From: Anaerolineae bacterium
GTDB lineage: Bacteria > Chloroflexota > Anaerolineae > Aggregatilineales > Aggregatilineaceae
NCBI GenBank assembly: GCA_018432315.1
Contig: JAHDLB010000001.1
Location: 310,001 to 374,000, forward strand
Reading direction: 5' to 3'
Length of the DNA stretch: 64,000 bases
This document shows positions 1 through 7,741 of this stretch, piece after piece; within the stretch, counting starts at the first letter, position 1, and each line of letters opens with the position of its first letter. The translations under genes and the position numbers were made by a program. The notes below the pieces were generated by a model. The model made no database searches. It was not told the DNA's origin and saw nothing but the letters and a program-made list of their open reading frames with translations.

Positions 1-1
1 G

Positions 2-439
2 ATCGTCGCGGCGACGTTCGACACGCTCGACGGCTACTTCGCCCGGCAGAGCCAGGACGCCCGCCAGACGTGGGTTGGCGCGCACGATCTCGAGTTCGAC
101 GTGATCTTCAGCGTGGGCTTGCTGGTGTACCTCGTGCTGGCGGACTACGTGCCGCTGGTGTGGGGCGCGGCGCACTTCCTGTTCTGGATGTGGGTCTTTC
201 GCCAGCAGGACGAAATCCCCAACTCGTACGCGATCCTGTTCCAGGCGCCGATGTACGCCGGGATCGCCCTGGCGGCGGTGCAGAACAACCCCGGCGTACT
301 GCTGCACCTGGCGGTGTGGCTGGCCGTGATGTTCACCTTCGCCCGGCGGCGCTTCCTGTACGTGCGGCTGCCCCGGTTGGTGCAGGACTTTCACCAGAAT
401 GTGCTGGACGTCTTTCACCGCCGCCGCGCCCGCCAATGA
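2..439 (+). CDS. CDP-alcohol phosphatidyltransferase-like membrane protein, 5' end cut by the window
   Basis: The reading frame is open from base 2, so the N-terminus lies outside the window. The visible start contains DTLDGYFAR followed by GAHDLEFD. This closely matches the CDP-alcohol phosphatidyltransferase signature DxxDGxxAR...GxxxDxxxD, in which the aspartates bind metal and the CDP-diacylglycerol pyrophosphate. The GxxD spacing is one residue shorter than the consensus. Hydrophobic segments follow and the protein ends in a basic tail (RRRARQ). By family it would join a polar head group to CDP-diacylglycerol in the membrane. The substrate cannot be told from this fragment. Confidence 0.55.
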   Translation: MVAATFDTLDGYFARQSQDARQTWVGAHDLEFDVIFSVGLLVYLVLADYVPLVWGAAHFLFWMWVFRQQDEIPNSYAILFQAPMYAGIALAAVQNNPGVLLHLAVWLAVMFTFARRRFLYVRLPRLVQDFHQNVLDVFHRRRARQ

Positions 440-479
440 CCCGGCAGCGTGGCCCAGAAACGGGGCGGGGAGTGTGAAC

Positions 480-1337
480 ATGGCCGGCGAGCTACCGTAC
501 GTGTACGTGACCACCACCGGCTGGAAGACGGGCAATCCCCACACGATCGAGGACTGCGGCGTGGAGATCACCTTCGAGGGCCCGGAAACCGAGGCCATGG
601 TCGATAAGCAGTTAGAGATGCTCCAGACCGCGCTGGATAAGGACCCGGACGCGATCGCGTTCGCCGCCCTGGATAGCGTGGCCGCGATCCCGCTGCTGGA
701 ACGCGCCGATGAAGAGGGCATCCCGGTCGTCGGGTTTGACTCCGGCGTGGACAGCGACATCCCGGTGACGACTGCCGTGACCGATAACGTGGCCGCTGCG
801 GCGTACGCTGCCGACATGATGGCCGAGCTGATCGGCGGCGAGGGCCAGGTGGCCGTCATCGCGCACGACCAGACCAGCCGCACCGGCATCGACCGCGTGA
901 CCGGCTTCACCGAGCGCATGGAAGAGGAGTATCCCGACATCGAGATCGTCGATGTGCAGTATGGCGGCGGCGATCATCTCAAGTCCACCGACCTCGCCAA
1001 GGCGATCATCCTGGCGCACCCGGACCTGAAGGGCTTCTTCGGCGCGAACGAAGGCTCGATCATCGGCGTGCTGAATGCCGTGATGGAACTGGGCATGGAA
1101 GGCGACCTGGTTGTGATCGGCTACGACTCCGGCCTGCTGCAAATGGACGCCATCCGCGCGGGCACCGAGGCGGGCGCCATCACGCAGAACCCGGTTGGCA
1201 TCGGCGATAAGGCGGTCGGGGCCGCGGTTATGGCGCTGCGTGGCGAGGAACTGGAAGAGGAGATCGACACCGGCTTCTTCTGGTACGATGCCGAGAATAT
1301 CGACGACGAAGAGATCGCGGCGCTGCTCTACGAGTAA
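480..1337 (+). CDS. Chimeric RbsB-like sugar-binding protein with a foreign N-terminus and no signal peptide
   Basis: From residue 26 on (GVEITFEGPETE, then PVVGFDSGVDSD, TDNVAAAAYA and IAHDQTSRTG) this is a type-1 periplasmic sugar-binding protein of the RbsB class. It lacks the signal peptide, the first strand and the first helix. Instead, residues 1-24 (PYVYVTTTGWKTGNPHTIE) match the N-terminus of deazaflavin-dependent nitroreductases (PF04075 type), which normally continue as IWF. The junction is near base 551. The ATG at 480 follows GGGGAG and was chosen over the in-frame upstream ATG at 399, which overlaps the preceding gene. The protein cannot be exported as a binding protein. It is either a decayed deletion fusion or an assembly join. 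Confidence 0.7.
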   Translation: MAGELPYVYVTTTGWKTGNPHTIEDCGVEITFEGPETEAMVDKQLEMLQTALDKDPDAIAFAALDSVAAIPLLERADEEGIPVVGFDSGVDSDIPVTTAVTDNVAAAAYAADMMAELIGGEGQVAVIAHDQTSRTGIDRVTGFTERMEEEYPDIEIVDVQYGGGDHLKSTDLAKAIILAHPDLKGFFGANEGSIIGVLNAVMELGMEGDLVVIGYDSGLLQMDAIRAGTEAGAITQNPVGIGDKAVGAAVMALRGEELEEEIDTGFFWYDAENIDDEEIAALLYE

Positions 1338-1364
1338 TCCCGCCGCGTGATCGCGTCTGGCTGT

Positions 1365-1406
1365 GCGGGGTGGTCGCCCGTTCGAGGGACCGCCCCGCGT
1401 ATTTTT
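1365..1406 (+). terminator. Rho-independent terminator after the chimeric gene
   Basis: An 11-bp stem pairs GCGGGGTGGTC (1365-1375) with GACCGCCCCGC (1388-1398), including one G-T pair. T5 follows at 1402-1406. It overlaps the last codon of the convergent epimerase gene. Confidence 0.75.
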
Positions 1407-2235
1407 ACGCCACGACCTCGACCTGCTGGCCGCCCTGCCACGCGCCGCCGGGCGCCAGCGCGACGGGCTGGCCGATGACCGCCGCCTCGATGCACACCAT
1501 CCGGCGATAGCCGCCCGGCTCCAGATCGGCCAGCGCCGCCGCCCGTTCCGGCCCCGGATTCCAGACCACGACGTCGGTGAATCCCGTCTGGCCCACCCGC
1601 AGGGTCTGGCCGGGCTCGGCCAGCGTCACCGGGCCGGGGACGTCCCAGTAGATCCGGTCGATCTCGCCCGCGATGCGCAGCGGCGACTCGCGCTGGACGC
1701 GGTCCGCGCCGTGTTCGGTATACGCCAGCCCATCCAGGCCCGCGATGCTGGCGGCGGCCACGTCGCCCACCCGCAAATAGGTATGCAGCGCCGCCGCAAA
1801 GGTGAAAGGCCGGTCGCCGGAGTTGGTCACCTGCATGTCAAGCGCCAACCGCGCCCCGCCGACCGTCACGCGCAGGTCGAGCCGGAAGCCGTAATCCCAC
1901 ACGGCGCGCGTCGCCGGGCTGCCGTCGAGGCGGAAGTGCGCGGTCGCCGTGCCCGTCCCGGCCTGCGTGGCGACGTGCTGCCAGGGATTGACGCGCGCGA
2001 ATCCGTGCGGGCGCAGCGGGCCGCGTCCCGCGAACTGCGGGAAGACCACTGGCACGCCGCCCCGGATCGCGCTGCCGGATTCCAGCGGCGTGGTCCGGCT
2101 GAGGAACAGGCGCTCGCGGCCATCGGGCGTGGTCCACGACGTGACGTGCCCGCCGTAGGGCACGATCGCGGCGCGCGCGCCGTCAGGGACGATCAGGTGT
2201 ACGCTCGAAAACGGGTCTGAGCCGGGCGTGTCCAT
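1405..2235 (-). CDS. Glucose-6-phosphate 1-epimerase-like (YeaD-type aldose mutarotase)
   Basis: This is a cytoplasmic galactose-mutarotase-fold protein that would interconvert alpha and beta hexose 6-phosphates. The D-hexose-6-phosphate epimerase landmarks are present in order: GGVPVVFPQF, RPHGFAR, AALHTYLRVGD, VVWNPG and CIEAAV. The start at 2235 is preferred because AGCGAGGA sits at good spacing; an in-frame ATG at 2259 has no such site. It is the last gene of the minus-strand sugar operon, 37 bases after a URO-D-family gene. The first gene of this region encodes an exported GalM-type mutarotase, so imported sugar may be anomerised both outside and inside the cell. The family is clear; the exact sugar phosphate is not. 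Confidence 0.85.
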   Translation of the reverse strand: MDTPGSDPFSSVHLIVPDGARAAIVPYGGHVTSWTTPDGRERLFLSRTTPLESGSAIRGGVPVVFPQFAGRGPLRPHGFARVNPWQHVATQAGTGTATAHFRLDGSPATRAVWDYGFRLDLRVTVGGARLALDMQVTNSGDRPFTFAAALHTYLRVGDVAAASIAGLDGLAYTEHGADRVQRESPLRIAGEIDRIYWDVPGPVTLAEPGQTLRVGQTGFTDVVVWNPGPERAAALADLEPGGYRRMVCIEAAVIGQPVALAPGGAWQGGQQVEVVA

Positions 2236-2272
2236 TCTCATTCCTCGCTCTGCGGCCATCGATCGCGCCCGA

Positions 2273-3361
2273 TCACAGCGCGCTGTACGGCGTCTCGCGC
2301 ACCGTGTCGACCATCGCCCAGAAATTTTCGAGCGGCGTGTCGAGCTGCACGTGATGCGTCGGCCCGATGATCAGGCCGCCGCCCTTGCCGAGCGTTTGCA
2401 GCCGCTCGATCACCTCGGCGTGGACGTCCGCGGGCGTGCCGTAGGGCAGGGTGTGCTGCTCGTCGATGCTGCCCCAGAAGCACAGTTGGTCGCCGAACTG
2501 CTTCTTGAGCGCGGCGGGGTCCATGCTGGCCGGCTGAATCGGGTTGAGGATGTCTAGGCCGATCTCGATCAGTTCCGGGATGATGGGCAGGATGTTGCCG
2601 TCCGAGTGGTACGCTACCTTGACGTCGGGGTTGATACGCTTGACCTCGGCGATGAAGTTCGCCATGCGCGGCTTGAGGAAGCGGCGCCAGTGCGCGGGCG
2701 AGATCAGCATGGCGTTCTGCGCGCCGACGTCGTCGCCGGTCCAGATCATGTCGACGCCCAGCGCGGTCAGCTTTTTGGCGGCGGCCAGGTGGTACTGGTA
2801 CGGGATCTCCAGGATGGCATCCGCCAGGTCGGGGTCGAGCGCGAAATCCATCAGCATCTGCTGCAAGCCGCGCAGCGCCCAGGCGGCCTCGAAGATGGTC
2901 GTGACCGTTACGCCCACGATCCAGTATTCGTCCTGGAATTCGCGGATCACGCGCTCGGCCTCGGCGTACAGTTCGGGGCGGTTCGGGTCGGGCGGCTGGT
3001 AGGTCGCCAGCGCGTCCGCGTCGGCGAGCGGGTGCCCGGTGATCTCGGTATAGCGGCCCGTGCCGAACGGCGTTTCGTATGCCTGCGAGCCCCAGCCGAT
3101 GCCCCATTCATCGACGTAGGACTCGGCGTCCTGGTAGTACGAGTTGGCCCAGCCGACCGACGTCAGCAGCATGTCCTCGCCCAGCATGCGCTCGAGGACG
3201 TAGGTGTTGCCGCCGCCGTGCGGGTTGTGAAGCTGGTGGCTTTCGATGTTCAGGTCCCGGTGCAGCCGCTCGGCGAATTCCGGCGTAAAGCTGATCTGCA
3301 TCGGGCAGCGATCCGGCGCTTCATGGTTCAGCGCGGTCTGTATGCGTTCCCTCGGTTTCAT
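2273..3361 (-). CDS. Uroporphyrinogen decarboxylase superfamily protein (MtaA/CmuA-like), copy 2
   Basis: This 362-residue protein belongs to the URO-D/MtaA barrel superfamily. It starts MKPRERIQTALNHEAPDRCP, the usual opening of this group, and contains IWTGDDVG, VAYHSDGN, LDILNPIQPASMD and FWGSIDEQHTLP. Family members are corrinoid methyltransferase subunits or, less often, true URO-D. No haem genes are nearby, so a haem role is unlikely. It lies 10 bases after a second, divergent copy and next to a sugar ABC transporter. The pair may act on methylated or otherwise modified carbohydrate, but this is inference from position. Confidence 0.75.
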   Translation of the reverse strand: MKPRERIQTALNHEAPDRCPMQISFTPEFAERLHRDLNIESHQLHNPHGGGNTYVLERMLGEDMLLTSVGWANSYYQDAESYVDEWGIGWGSQAYETPFGTGRYTEITGHPLADADALATYQPPDPNRPELYAEAERVIREFQDEYWIVGVTVTTIFEAAWALRGLQQMLMDFALDPDLADAILEIPYQYHLAAAKKLTALGVDMIWTGDDVGAQNAMLISPAHWRRFLKPRMANFIAEVKRINPDVKVAYHSDGNILPIIPELIEIGLDILNPIQPASMDPAALKKQFGDQLCFWGSIDEQHTLPYGTPADVHAEVIERLQTLGKGGGLIIGPTHHVQLDTPLENFWAMVDTVRETPYSAL

Positions 3362-3371
3362 ACCCCTCCAC

Positions 3372-4463
3372 CTATCCGGTCCAGCGTGATACGCGCTTCA
3401 AAAGCTCCAATTCCTCTTCTTCGTTCTCCGTGGCAATCCACAGGAAGATGCCCTCGGGATCGACCGCCTCCATGAAGGCGTCGAGCTCGTGCTTGTTCAG
3501 GTCGACGATGACCGGCGCGCGGGCCTGCATCTCCTGGATGAACGGCACCCACTGCATGATCGGCAGGTCGCTGCCGACGCCCTGCACCCACTGCAACGCG
3601 TGGACTTCGGGCACCCTCAGGATCGCGTCGAGATGCTTGGCGACGCCGCGCCCGTCGATGTGGAAGACGTTGTGCGTCATCGTCCTGACTTCGCGCTGCA
3701 GCACCGGCAGGCAGAACTCCGCGAACATCGCCGGCGAGATCAGCGACGAAAAATCGCAGCTTGGGATGTGCATGCGCCCGAACGACGGGATGCCCATCCA
3801 GCTCACCGAGAGCTGGCGGTGTTCCTTGAGCAGCGAGTCGAAATGCTCGTAGATCGTCTCGAAGTCGCGGATGGCGATCTCGATCAGGGCCTTGACCCGT
3901 TCGGGCGCCTCGATCATGTCCATGCACAACTGCTGCGGGTCGCGCCAGGCGGCGGCGCAGTCCACGCCGGGGTGCAGGTCCGTGTAGCCGACCAGGAACC
4001 GGCCCGCGCAGCGTTCCAGCGCGCAGCGCGTGATCTCGTCGAGCTTGCGCAAATAGACGTTGTCCATGTCCAGCTTGAGCCGGGCCACGTCGTCCCAGTC
4101 GCGCACCAGCGGGATCGACCACGACGTGACCTCGCCGTATTGCAGCTCGGCCCCGTAGAACCCGGCGTAAACCTCCGGGCCCAGGTTAGGCCAGAACACG
4201 GGGAACGTTTCGCCGTGGAACGTCTGCCCCTCGATCGACTTGATGAAGGTTTCGACCTGGAACTCGGCGTCGAACCACCGGTCGCGCAGGTCCCCGGACG
4301 GGTACGCCTGGTTGGCCTGGTCCACGAAGGCGTTGTGCGCCATGAACCGGACCGGCGGGCGGTCGATGATCGCGCCCTCGAACCAGGCGTAGACGCGTTT
4401 CATGGCGAGATCGAAGCCGGGCATCGACTCCAACTCGAGGGTCCACCAATCTGTTTGAACCAT
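3372..4463 (-). CDS. Uroporphyrinogen decarboxylase superfamily protein, copy 1
   Basis: This 363-residue URO-D-like barrel is recognised by GYTDLHPGVDC, the HIDGRGVAKHLDAI block (the His-Asp-Gly motif of the family) and a C-terminal EAVDPEGIFLWI. It is only distantly similar to the following copy. The start at 4463 has GGAG seven bases upstream and lies 4 bases after the permease stop, so translation is probably coupled. Upstream in-frame starts would run into the permease gene. The substrate is unknown; co-transcription with a sugar importer suggests a catabolic or demethylating role. Confidence 0.7.
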   Translation of the reverse strand: MVQTDWWTLELESMPGFDLAMKRVYAWFEGAIIDRPPVRFMAHNAFVDQANQAYPSGDLRDRWFDAEFQVETFIKSIEGQTFHGETFPVFWPNLGPEVYAGFYGAELQYGEVTSWSIPLVRDWDDVARLKLDMDNVYLRKLDEITRCALERCAGRFLVGYTDLHPGVDCAAAWRDPQQLCMDMIEAPERVKALIEIAIRDFETIYEHFDSLLKEHRQLSVSWMGIPSFGRMHIPSCDFSSLISPAMFAEFCLPVLQREVRTMTHNVFHIDGRGVAKHLDAILRVPEVHALQWVQGVGSDLPIMQWVPFIQEMQARAPVIVDLNKHELDAFMEAVDPEGIFLWIATENEEEELELLKRVSRWTG

Positions 4464-4467
4464 GCGG

Positions 4468-5475
4468 CTACTCCATGCGGCGGCGCACGATGGCGTGCAT
4501 GGCAACCGACACGGTGATGATCAGGCCGTAGATCAGTTTCGTCCAATAGCCGGTCAGGCCGACGGCGATGATGCCGGGCTGGATGGCCCCGATGATGAAG
4601 CAGCCGACGAACGTGCCCAGGATGGTGCCCGTCCCGCCGAACACCGACGTGCCGCCCAGGAACACCGCGGCCAGCGTGTTCATCAGGTAGCCTTCGCCCA
4701 GGTTGGGCCAGAAATACCATACGTCCAGGCTCTGGAGGACGCCGCCGAAGGCGGACGCCACGCCCACCAGCGCGAACAGCAGCATGCGCGTGCGGTCCAC
4801 GTTGACGCCCATCAGCCGCGCGCTGCCTTCGTTGTCGCCGATCAGGTACGTGTGGGCGCCGAGCTTGTGGCGGTTGAGGATGAACCACACGACCAGCGCC
4901 ACCAGGATCATCCAGATCACCTGGGCGGGCACGTAGCCGCCCACCTTGCTCACCAGCACATCGCGCAGGACGGTGTCGCGCGCGAGGGTCAGCGATTCGC
5001 CCTGGCCGCGCCGGACGACCTCGACCACGCCGCGCCAGAAGAACTGGGTGCCGATGGTGGCGATCAGCGATGGAATGCCCATCTTGACGATAATGATGCC
5101 GTTCAGCAGGCCCACCAGGAAGCCCGACACCAGCGCGGCGGCAAAGGCGATCCCCAGGCTGTTGGTGAGATCGTACCCTTCCCAGAAGGCCACCATGCCG
5201 ACCGCCATGATCGAGATGAAGGACAGGTCGATGTCCCCGGCGATGATCACCATCGTCAGGGGCAGGGCGATGACGCCCCAGTAGGGGACGGACGTCATCA
5301 GCGCGCGGTAGATATCCTTCTTGAGGAACGTTTCCGGCGCGCCGATGATGAACAGCAGCCAGATGCCCAGCATGACGCCGACGATGCCGATCTGAAGCCC
5401 GTTACGCCGCGCGAACTGGGTCAGAGCGGCGTACCTGGCGCGCTCCGGTTTGGAATTTTCAACGCGAGCAGTCAT
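4468..5475 (-). CDS. Sugar ABC transporter permease (RbsC/BPD_transp_2 family)
   Basis: This hydrophobic protein of about 335 residues belongs to the ribose/xylose-type permease family. Typical landmarks are GDIDLS near the first third, LNGIIIVKMGIPSLIATIGT, and FLGGTSVFGGTGTILGTFVG, which matches the conserved GG loop of RbsC/XylH. The start at 5475 is preceded by GTGAGG at good spacing; an ATG four codons earlier is less likely. It works with the ATPase at 5528-6283 and the binding protein at 6460-7482. The stop is 4 bases before the next gene. Confidence 0.9.
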   Translation of the reverse strand: MTARVENSKPERARYAALTQFARRNGLQIGIVGVMLGIWLLFIIGAPETFLKKDIYRALMTSVPYWGVIALPLTMVIIAGDIDLSFISIMAVGMVAFWEGYDLTNSLGIAFAAALVSGFLVGLLNGIIIVKMGIPSLIATIGTQFFWRGVVEVVRRGQGESLTLARDTVLRDVLVSKVGGYVPAQVIWMILVALVVWFILNRHKLGAHTYLIGDNEGSARLMGVNVDRTRMLLFALVGVASAFGGVLQSLDVWYFWPNLGEGYLMNTLAAVFLGGTSVFGGTGTILGTFVGCFIIGAIQPGIIAVGLTGYWTKLIYGLIITVSVAMHAIVRRRME

Positions 5476-5527
5476 GAACAACCTCACTTAAGTGATGTGC
5501 GCTTACGAAACAATCGCCCGCCTGGCG

Positions 5528-6283
5528 TCAGTCCAGGCTGCCGGTCTGCGCCACCCGGTACATTTTTTCCATCAGTTCGTCGTGTGTAATATCTTTGGTC
5601 AGGAACTCACCGGCGATCTGCCCGCGATCCAGCACCACCACGCGGTCCGCCACCGAGTACACGTGGAACACGTTGTGATCGATGAAAACGGCGGATTTGC
5701 CGGCCACTTTGATGTCGCGCACGAAGTTCAACAGCTTGCGCGTCTCGTGGAGCGACAGGCCCATGGTCGGCTCGTCGAGGATGACCAGCTCGGCGTGAAA
5801 ATAGAGCGCCCGCGTGATGGCGACGCCCTGCTTCTCGCCGCCGGAGAAGGTCTTGATGACCGAGTCCGGATTGACTGCCGACGAAGTGTAGCCCATCTGC
5901 TCGACCATCAGCCGGTGCGTTTCTTCCTTCATGCGTTTGACTTGAAGGACGCCGAACCGGTTGGACAGCTCGCGGCCCAGGAAGATATTGCGCCACAGCG
6001 TCTGCAGGTCGGCCAGCGCGCGCTCCTGGTACACCGTTTCGACGCCCAGCGCGCGGGCTTTGGGCACGGTCAGGTCTTCGACCTTCTGGCCGCGAAACAG
6101 GATCTCGCCGCTGTCGGGCCGGTGGTAGCCCGTGATGATCTTGATCAGCGTGGACTTGCCCGCGCCGTTGTCGCCCAGCAGCCCGACGATCTCGTTGGCC
6201 GCCACGCGGAAGTTCACGTTGCGCAGCGACTGCACTTCGCCGAACGATTTGGTGATATCTCGCATTTCAAGAATATAGTCCAT
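5528..6283 (-). CDS. Sugar ABC transporter ATP-binding protein, single ABC domain
   Basis: This 251-residue ATPase energises sugar import with the RbsC-type permease. It has Walker A GDNGAGKST (37-45), a signature FSGGEKQG near 146-153 and Walker B VILDEP (167-172). RbsA and XylG of enterobacteria carry two ABC domains, whereas this has one, so the functional unit would be a homodimer. The gene starts after GGGGAGAA. The gap to the binding-protein gene holds a perfect stem-loop (6336-6365). The permease follows after 52 bases. Confidence 0.9.
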   Translation of the reverse strand: MDYILEMRDITKSFGEVQSLRNVNFRVAANEIVGLLGDNGAGKSTLIKIITGYHRPDSGEILFRGQKVEDLTVPKARALGVETVYQERALADLQTLWRNIFLGRELSNRFGVLQVKRMKEETHRLMVEQMGYTSSAVNPDSVIKTFSGGEKQGVAITRALYFHAELVILDEPTMGLSLHETRKLLNFVRDIKVAGKSAVFIDHNVFHVYSVADRVVVLDRGQIAGEFLTKDITHDELMEKMYRVAQTGSLD

Positions 6284-6335
6284 CTGGTTCTCCCCATTGG
6301 CTTTCAGCCGGACACCCTGCGCGAAACGGCCAGAA

Positions 6336-6365
6336 TCATAGCCGGTCGCGCTCGACCGGCTATGA
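6336..6365 (-). promoter_or_regulatory. Intercistronic stem-loop between binding-protein and ATPase genes
   Basis: A perfect 13-bp inverted repeat, TCATAGCCGGTCG paired with CGACCGGCTATGA, has a 4-base loop. No T-run follows on either strand, so it is more likely an mRNA 3'-end stabiliser or leaky processing site than a standard terminator. It would favour the upstream binding-protein transcript. Confidence 0.7.
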
Positions 6366-6459
6366 CCTCTCTACGTACCTGCCCGGTTTGGTCGTTTGGT
6401 TTTCAAGGTGTCGAATCCTGTCCCAAACACCATCGCCCAGGATGGCAGGCGGAAACCTC

Positions 6460-7482
6460 TTACCGGATCACAGCTTCTACCAGCGGCGCCAGGACGTCGA
6501 TATTGTCAGCGCTGGCAAAACCGCCGCCGGTGTCGATATGCAGGCCGGAGAAGGCGAACTTCTCGGTCAGGCAGATCTGTAGGATCGGCAGGTAGCCCTG
6601 GAGCCACTGCTGCTGGTCGATCACCAGGTCGGTGAAGCCGCTCTCGATGGCCTGGACGGTCGCGGGCGACAGGTCGAAGCCGGCGCCGAAGATGTCATCC
6701 GGGCCCTTACCCGCGCCTTCCAGGTAGGACTGCAAGGTAGCGGTCAGCCCGCCGTGATCGGTCACCACGGCCTTCACATCCGGGTTGGACGAGACATACG
6801 CCACGAAGGTGGGGATGCCCGCGGGCGGGTCGGCGTTGGTGGCCGAGTCGATCTCCAGGTAGTCCACTTCCAGGCCCTCTTCCTCGAAGGCATCGATCAC
6901 GCCCTGGGTGCGCAGGCCGCGCGTGGGCTGCGAGAGCAGGCCCCAGACCATCGCCCGGTCGCCCTCGACCAGGCCGGCGCGCCGGATGGTTTCCTTGCCC
7001 AGGTTGTAGCCCGTCGCGTACAGCTCCTGGCCGACATAGCCAAAGCCCTGGCCCGCGTAGCGGCTTTCGAGGCGCGGCAGGTCGGTGTTCTGGCTGGTCA
7101 CGATGATCCCGTTGGCGACGGCTTCATCGACCAGCGGCTCGAAGGCATCTTCGCCGGGGTGACCCATGATCGCGATGCCGTCCGGGCTGGTCGCCATCGC
7201 TTCGGCGAACTGCTGGACCATCTTCTGCGGATCCCAGTCCGACCAGACGTAGTCCACGTCCGCGCCCAGGTCCGCCGCAGCCTGAACCGCGCCGTTGTAC
7301 ACGTTCACGGCGAAGACGCCGCCGGCGGGCCCGCCGGGGAAGAACACGATCTTGACGCCGCTGCACCACTTGTCGGCGGGGCCATCGGACCCCTGGGCAG
7401 AGACGGTATCAGTTGAATGCAGAGGCATGGCGGCGACGGAGAGGACGATGAGTAAGACCAGTAATGCCCCTATCTTCTTCAT
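6460..7482 (-). CDS. Sugar-binding protein of ABC importer (type-1 periplasmic-binding fold)
   Basis: This is an exported solute receptor of 340 residues. The signal peptide spans residues 1-29 (basic MKK, hydrophobic core, SA before the cut). The mature part has the RbsB-like fold: VKIVFFPGGPAGGVF, DGIAIMGHPGEDAFEPLV, GIIVTSQNTDLP and VVTDHGGLTATLQSYL. It would deliver sugar to the permease and ATPase encoded downstream. The start follows AAGGAGG at good spacing. The fold is clear and the sugar specificity unknown; flanking mutarotase genes point to a hexose. Confidence 0.88.
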   Translation of the reverse strand: MKKIGALLVLLIVLSVAAMPLHSTDTVSAQGSDGPADKWCSGVKIVFFPGGPAGGVFAVNVYNGAVQAAADLGADVDYVWSDWDPQKMVQQFAEAMATSPDGIAIMGHPGEDAFEPLVDEAVANGIIVTSQNTDLPRLESRYAGQGFGYVGQELYATGYNLGKETIRRAGLVEGDRAMVWGLLSQPTRGLRTQGVIDAFEEEGLEVDYLEIDSATNADPPAGIPTFVAYVSSNPDVKAVVTDHGGLTATLQSYLEGAGKGPDDIFGAGFDLSPATVQAIESGFTDLVIDQQQWLQGYLPILQICLTEKFAFSGLHIDTGGGFASADNIDVLAPLVEAVIR

Positions 7483-7607
7483 GAGGGTTCCTCCTTAGGA
7501 GATATAGTTCGAAAACGAGCGAGAACGAAAGCCAAACCAAATTCTTTTTCCGCCGGTGTCTTTCGCGATAGAGCGCCTCCCTCCCACACGATCAACGCAA
7601 TATCTAC

Positions 7608-7636
7608 ATGGTACAACAGGCTAGCCAAACGAACAA
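7608..7636 (-). promoter_or_regulatory. Candidate promoter for the binding-protein gene
   Basis: On the minus strand TTGTTC (7636-7631), a 17-base spacer and TACCAT (7613-7608) fit a sigma-70-type promoter. They lie about 120 bases upstream of the binding-protein start. The rest of the gap 7483-7741 shows no convincing gene. Confidence 0.35.
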
Positions 7637-7689
7637 TCGAGATCGGAGGGTGATCGGCGATTTTGCTGCACTTTGGCAAGTGAGACGCG

Positions 7690-7720
7690 GGCGGGCATGC
7701 CGTTTTCGAGCATGCCCGCC
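7690..7720 (-). terminator. Terminator-like stem-loop downstream of secreted galM
   Basis: An 11-bp perfect stem (GGCGGGCATGC with GCATGCCCGCC) has a 9-base loop. A second small hairpin (GGCGG TTGT CCGCC) lies closer to the stop at 7726-7739. There is no T-run on the minus strand. Confidence 0.55.
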
Positions 7721-7741
7721 GCTGGGCGGTTGTCCGCCAGG

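Noticed and set aside
6400-6440. Partial T-arm-like string (GTCGAATCC) suggesting a tRNA
   Set aside because: No cloverleaf can be built; acceptor and anticodon arms are missing.
7479-7679. Possible small gene upstream of the binding-protein gene
   Set aside because: It has no ribosome site or recognisable features, lies over the candidate promoter and leader, and overlaps the start of the binding-protein gene.
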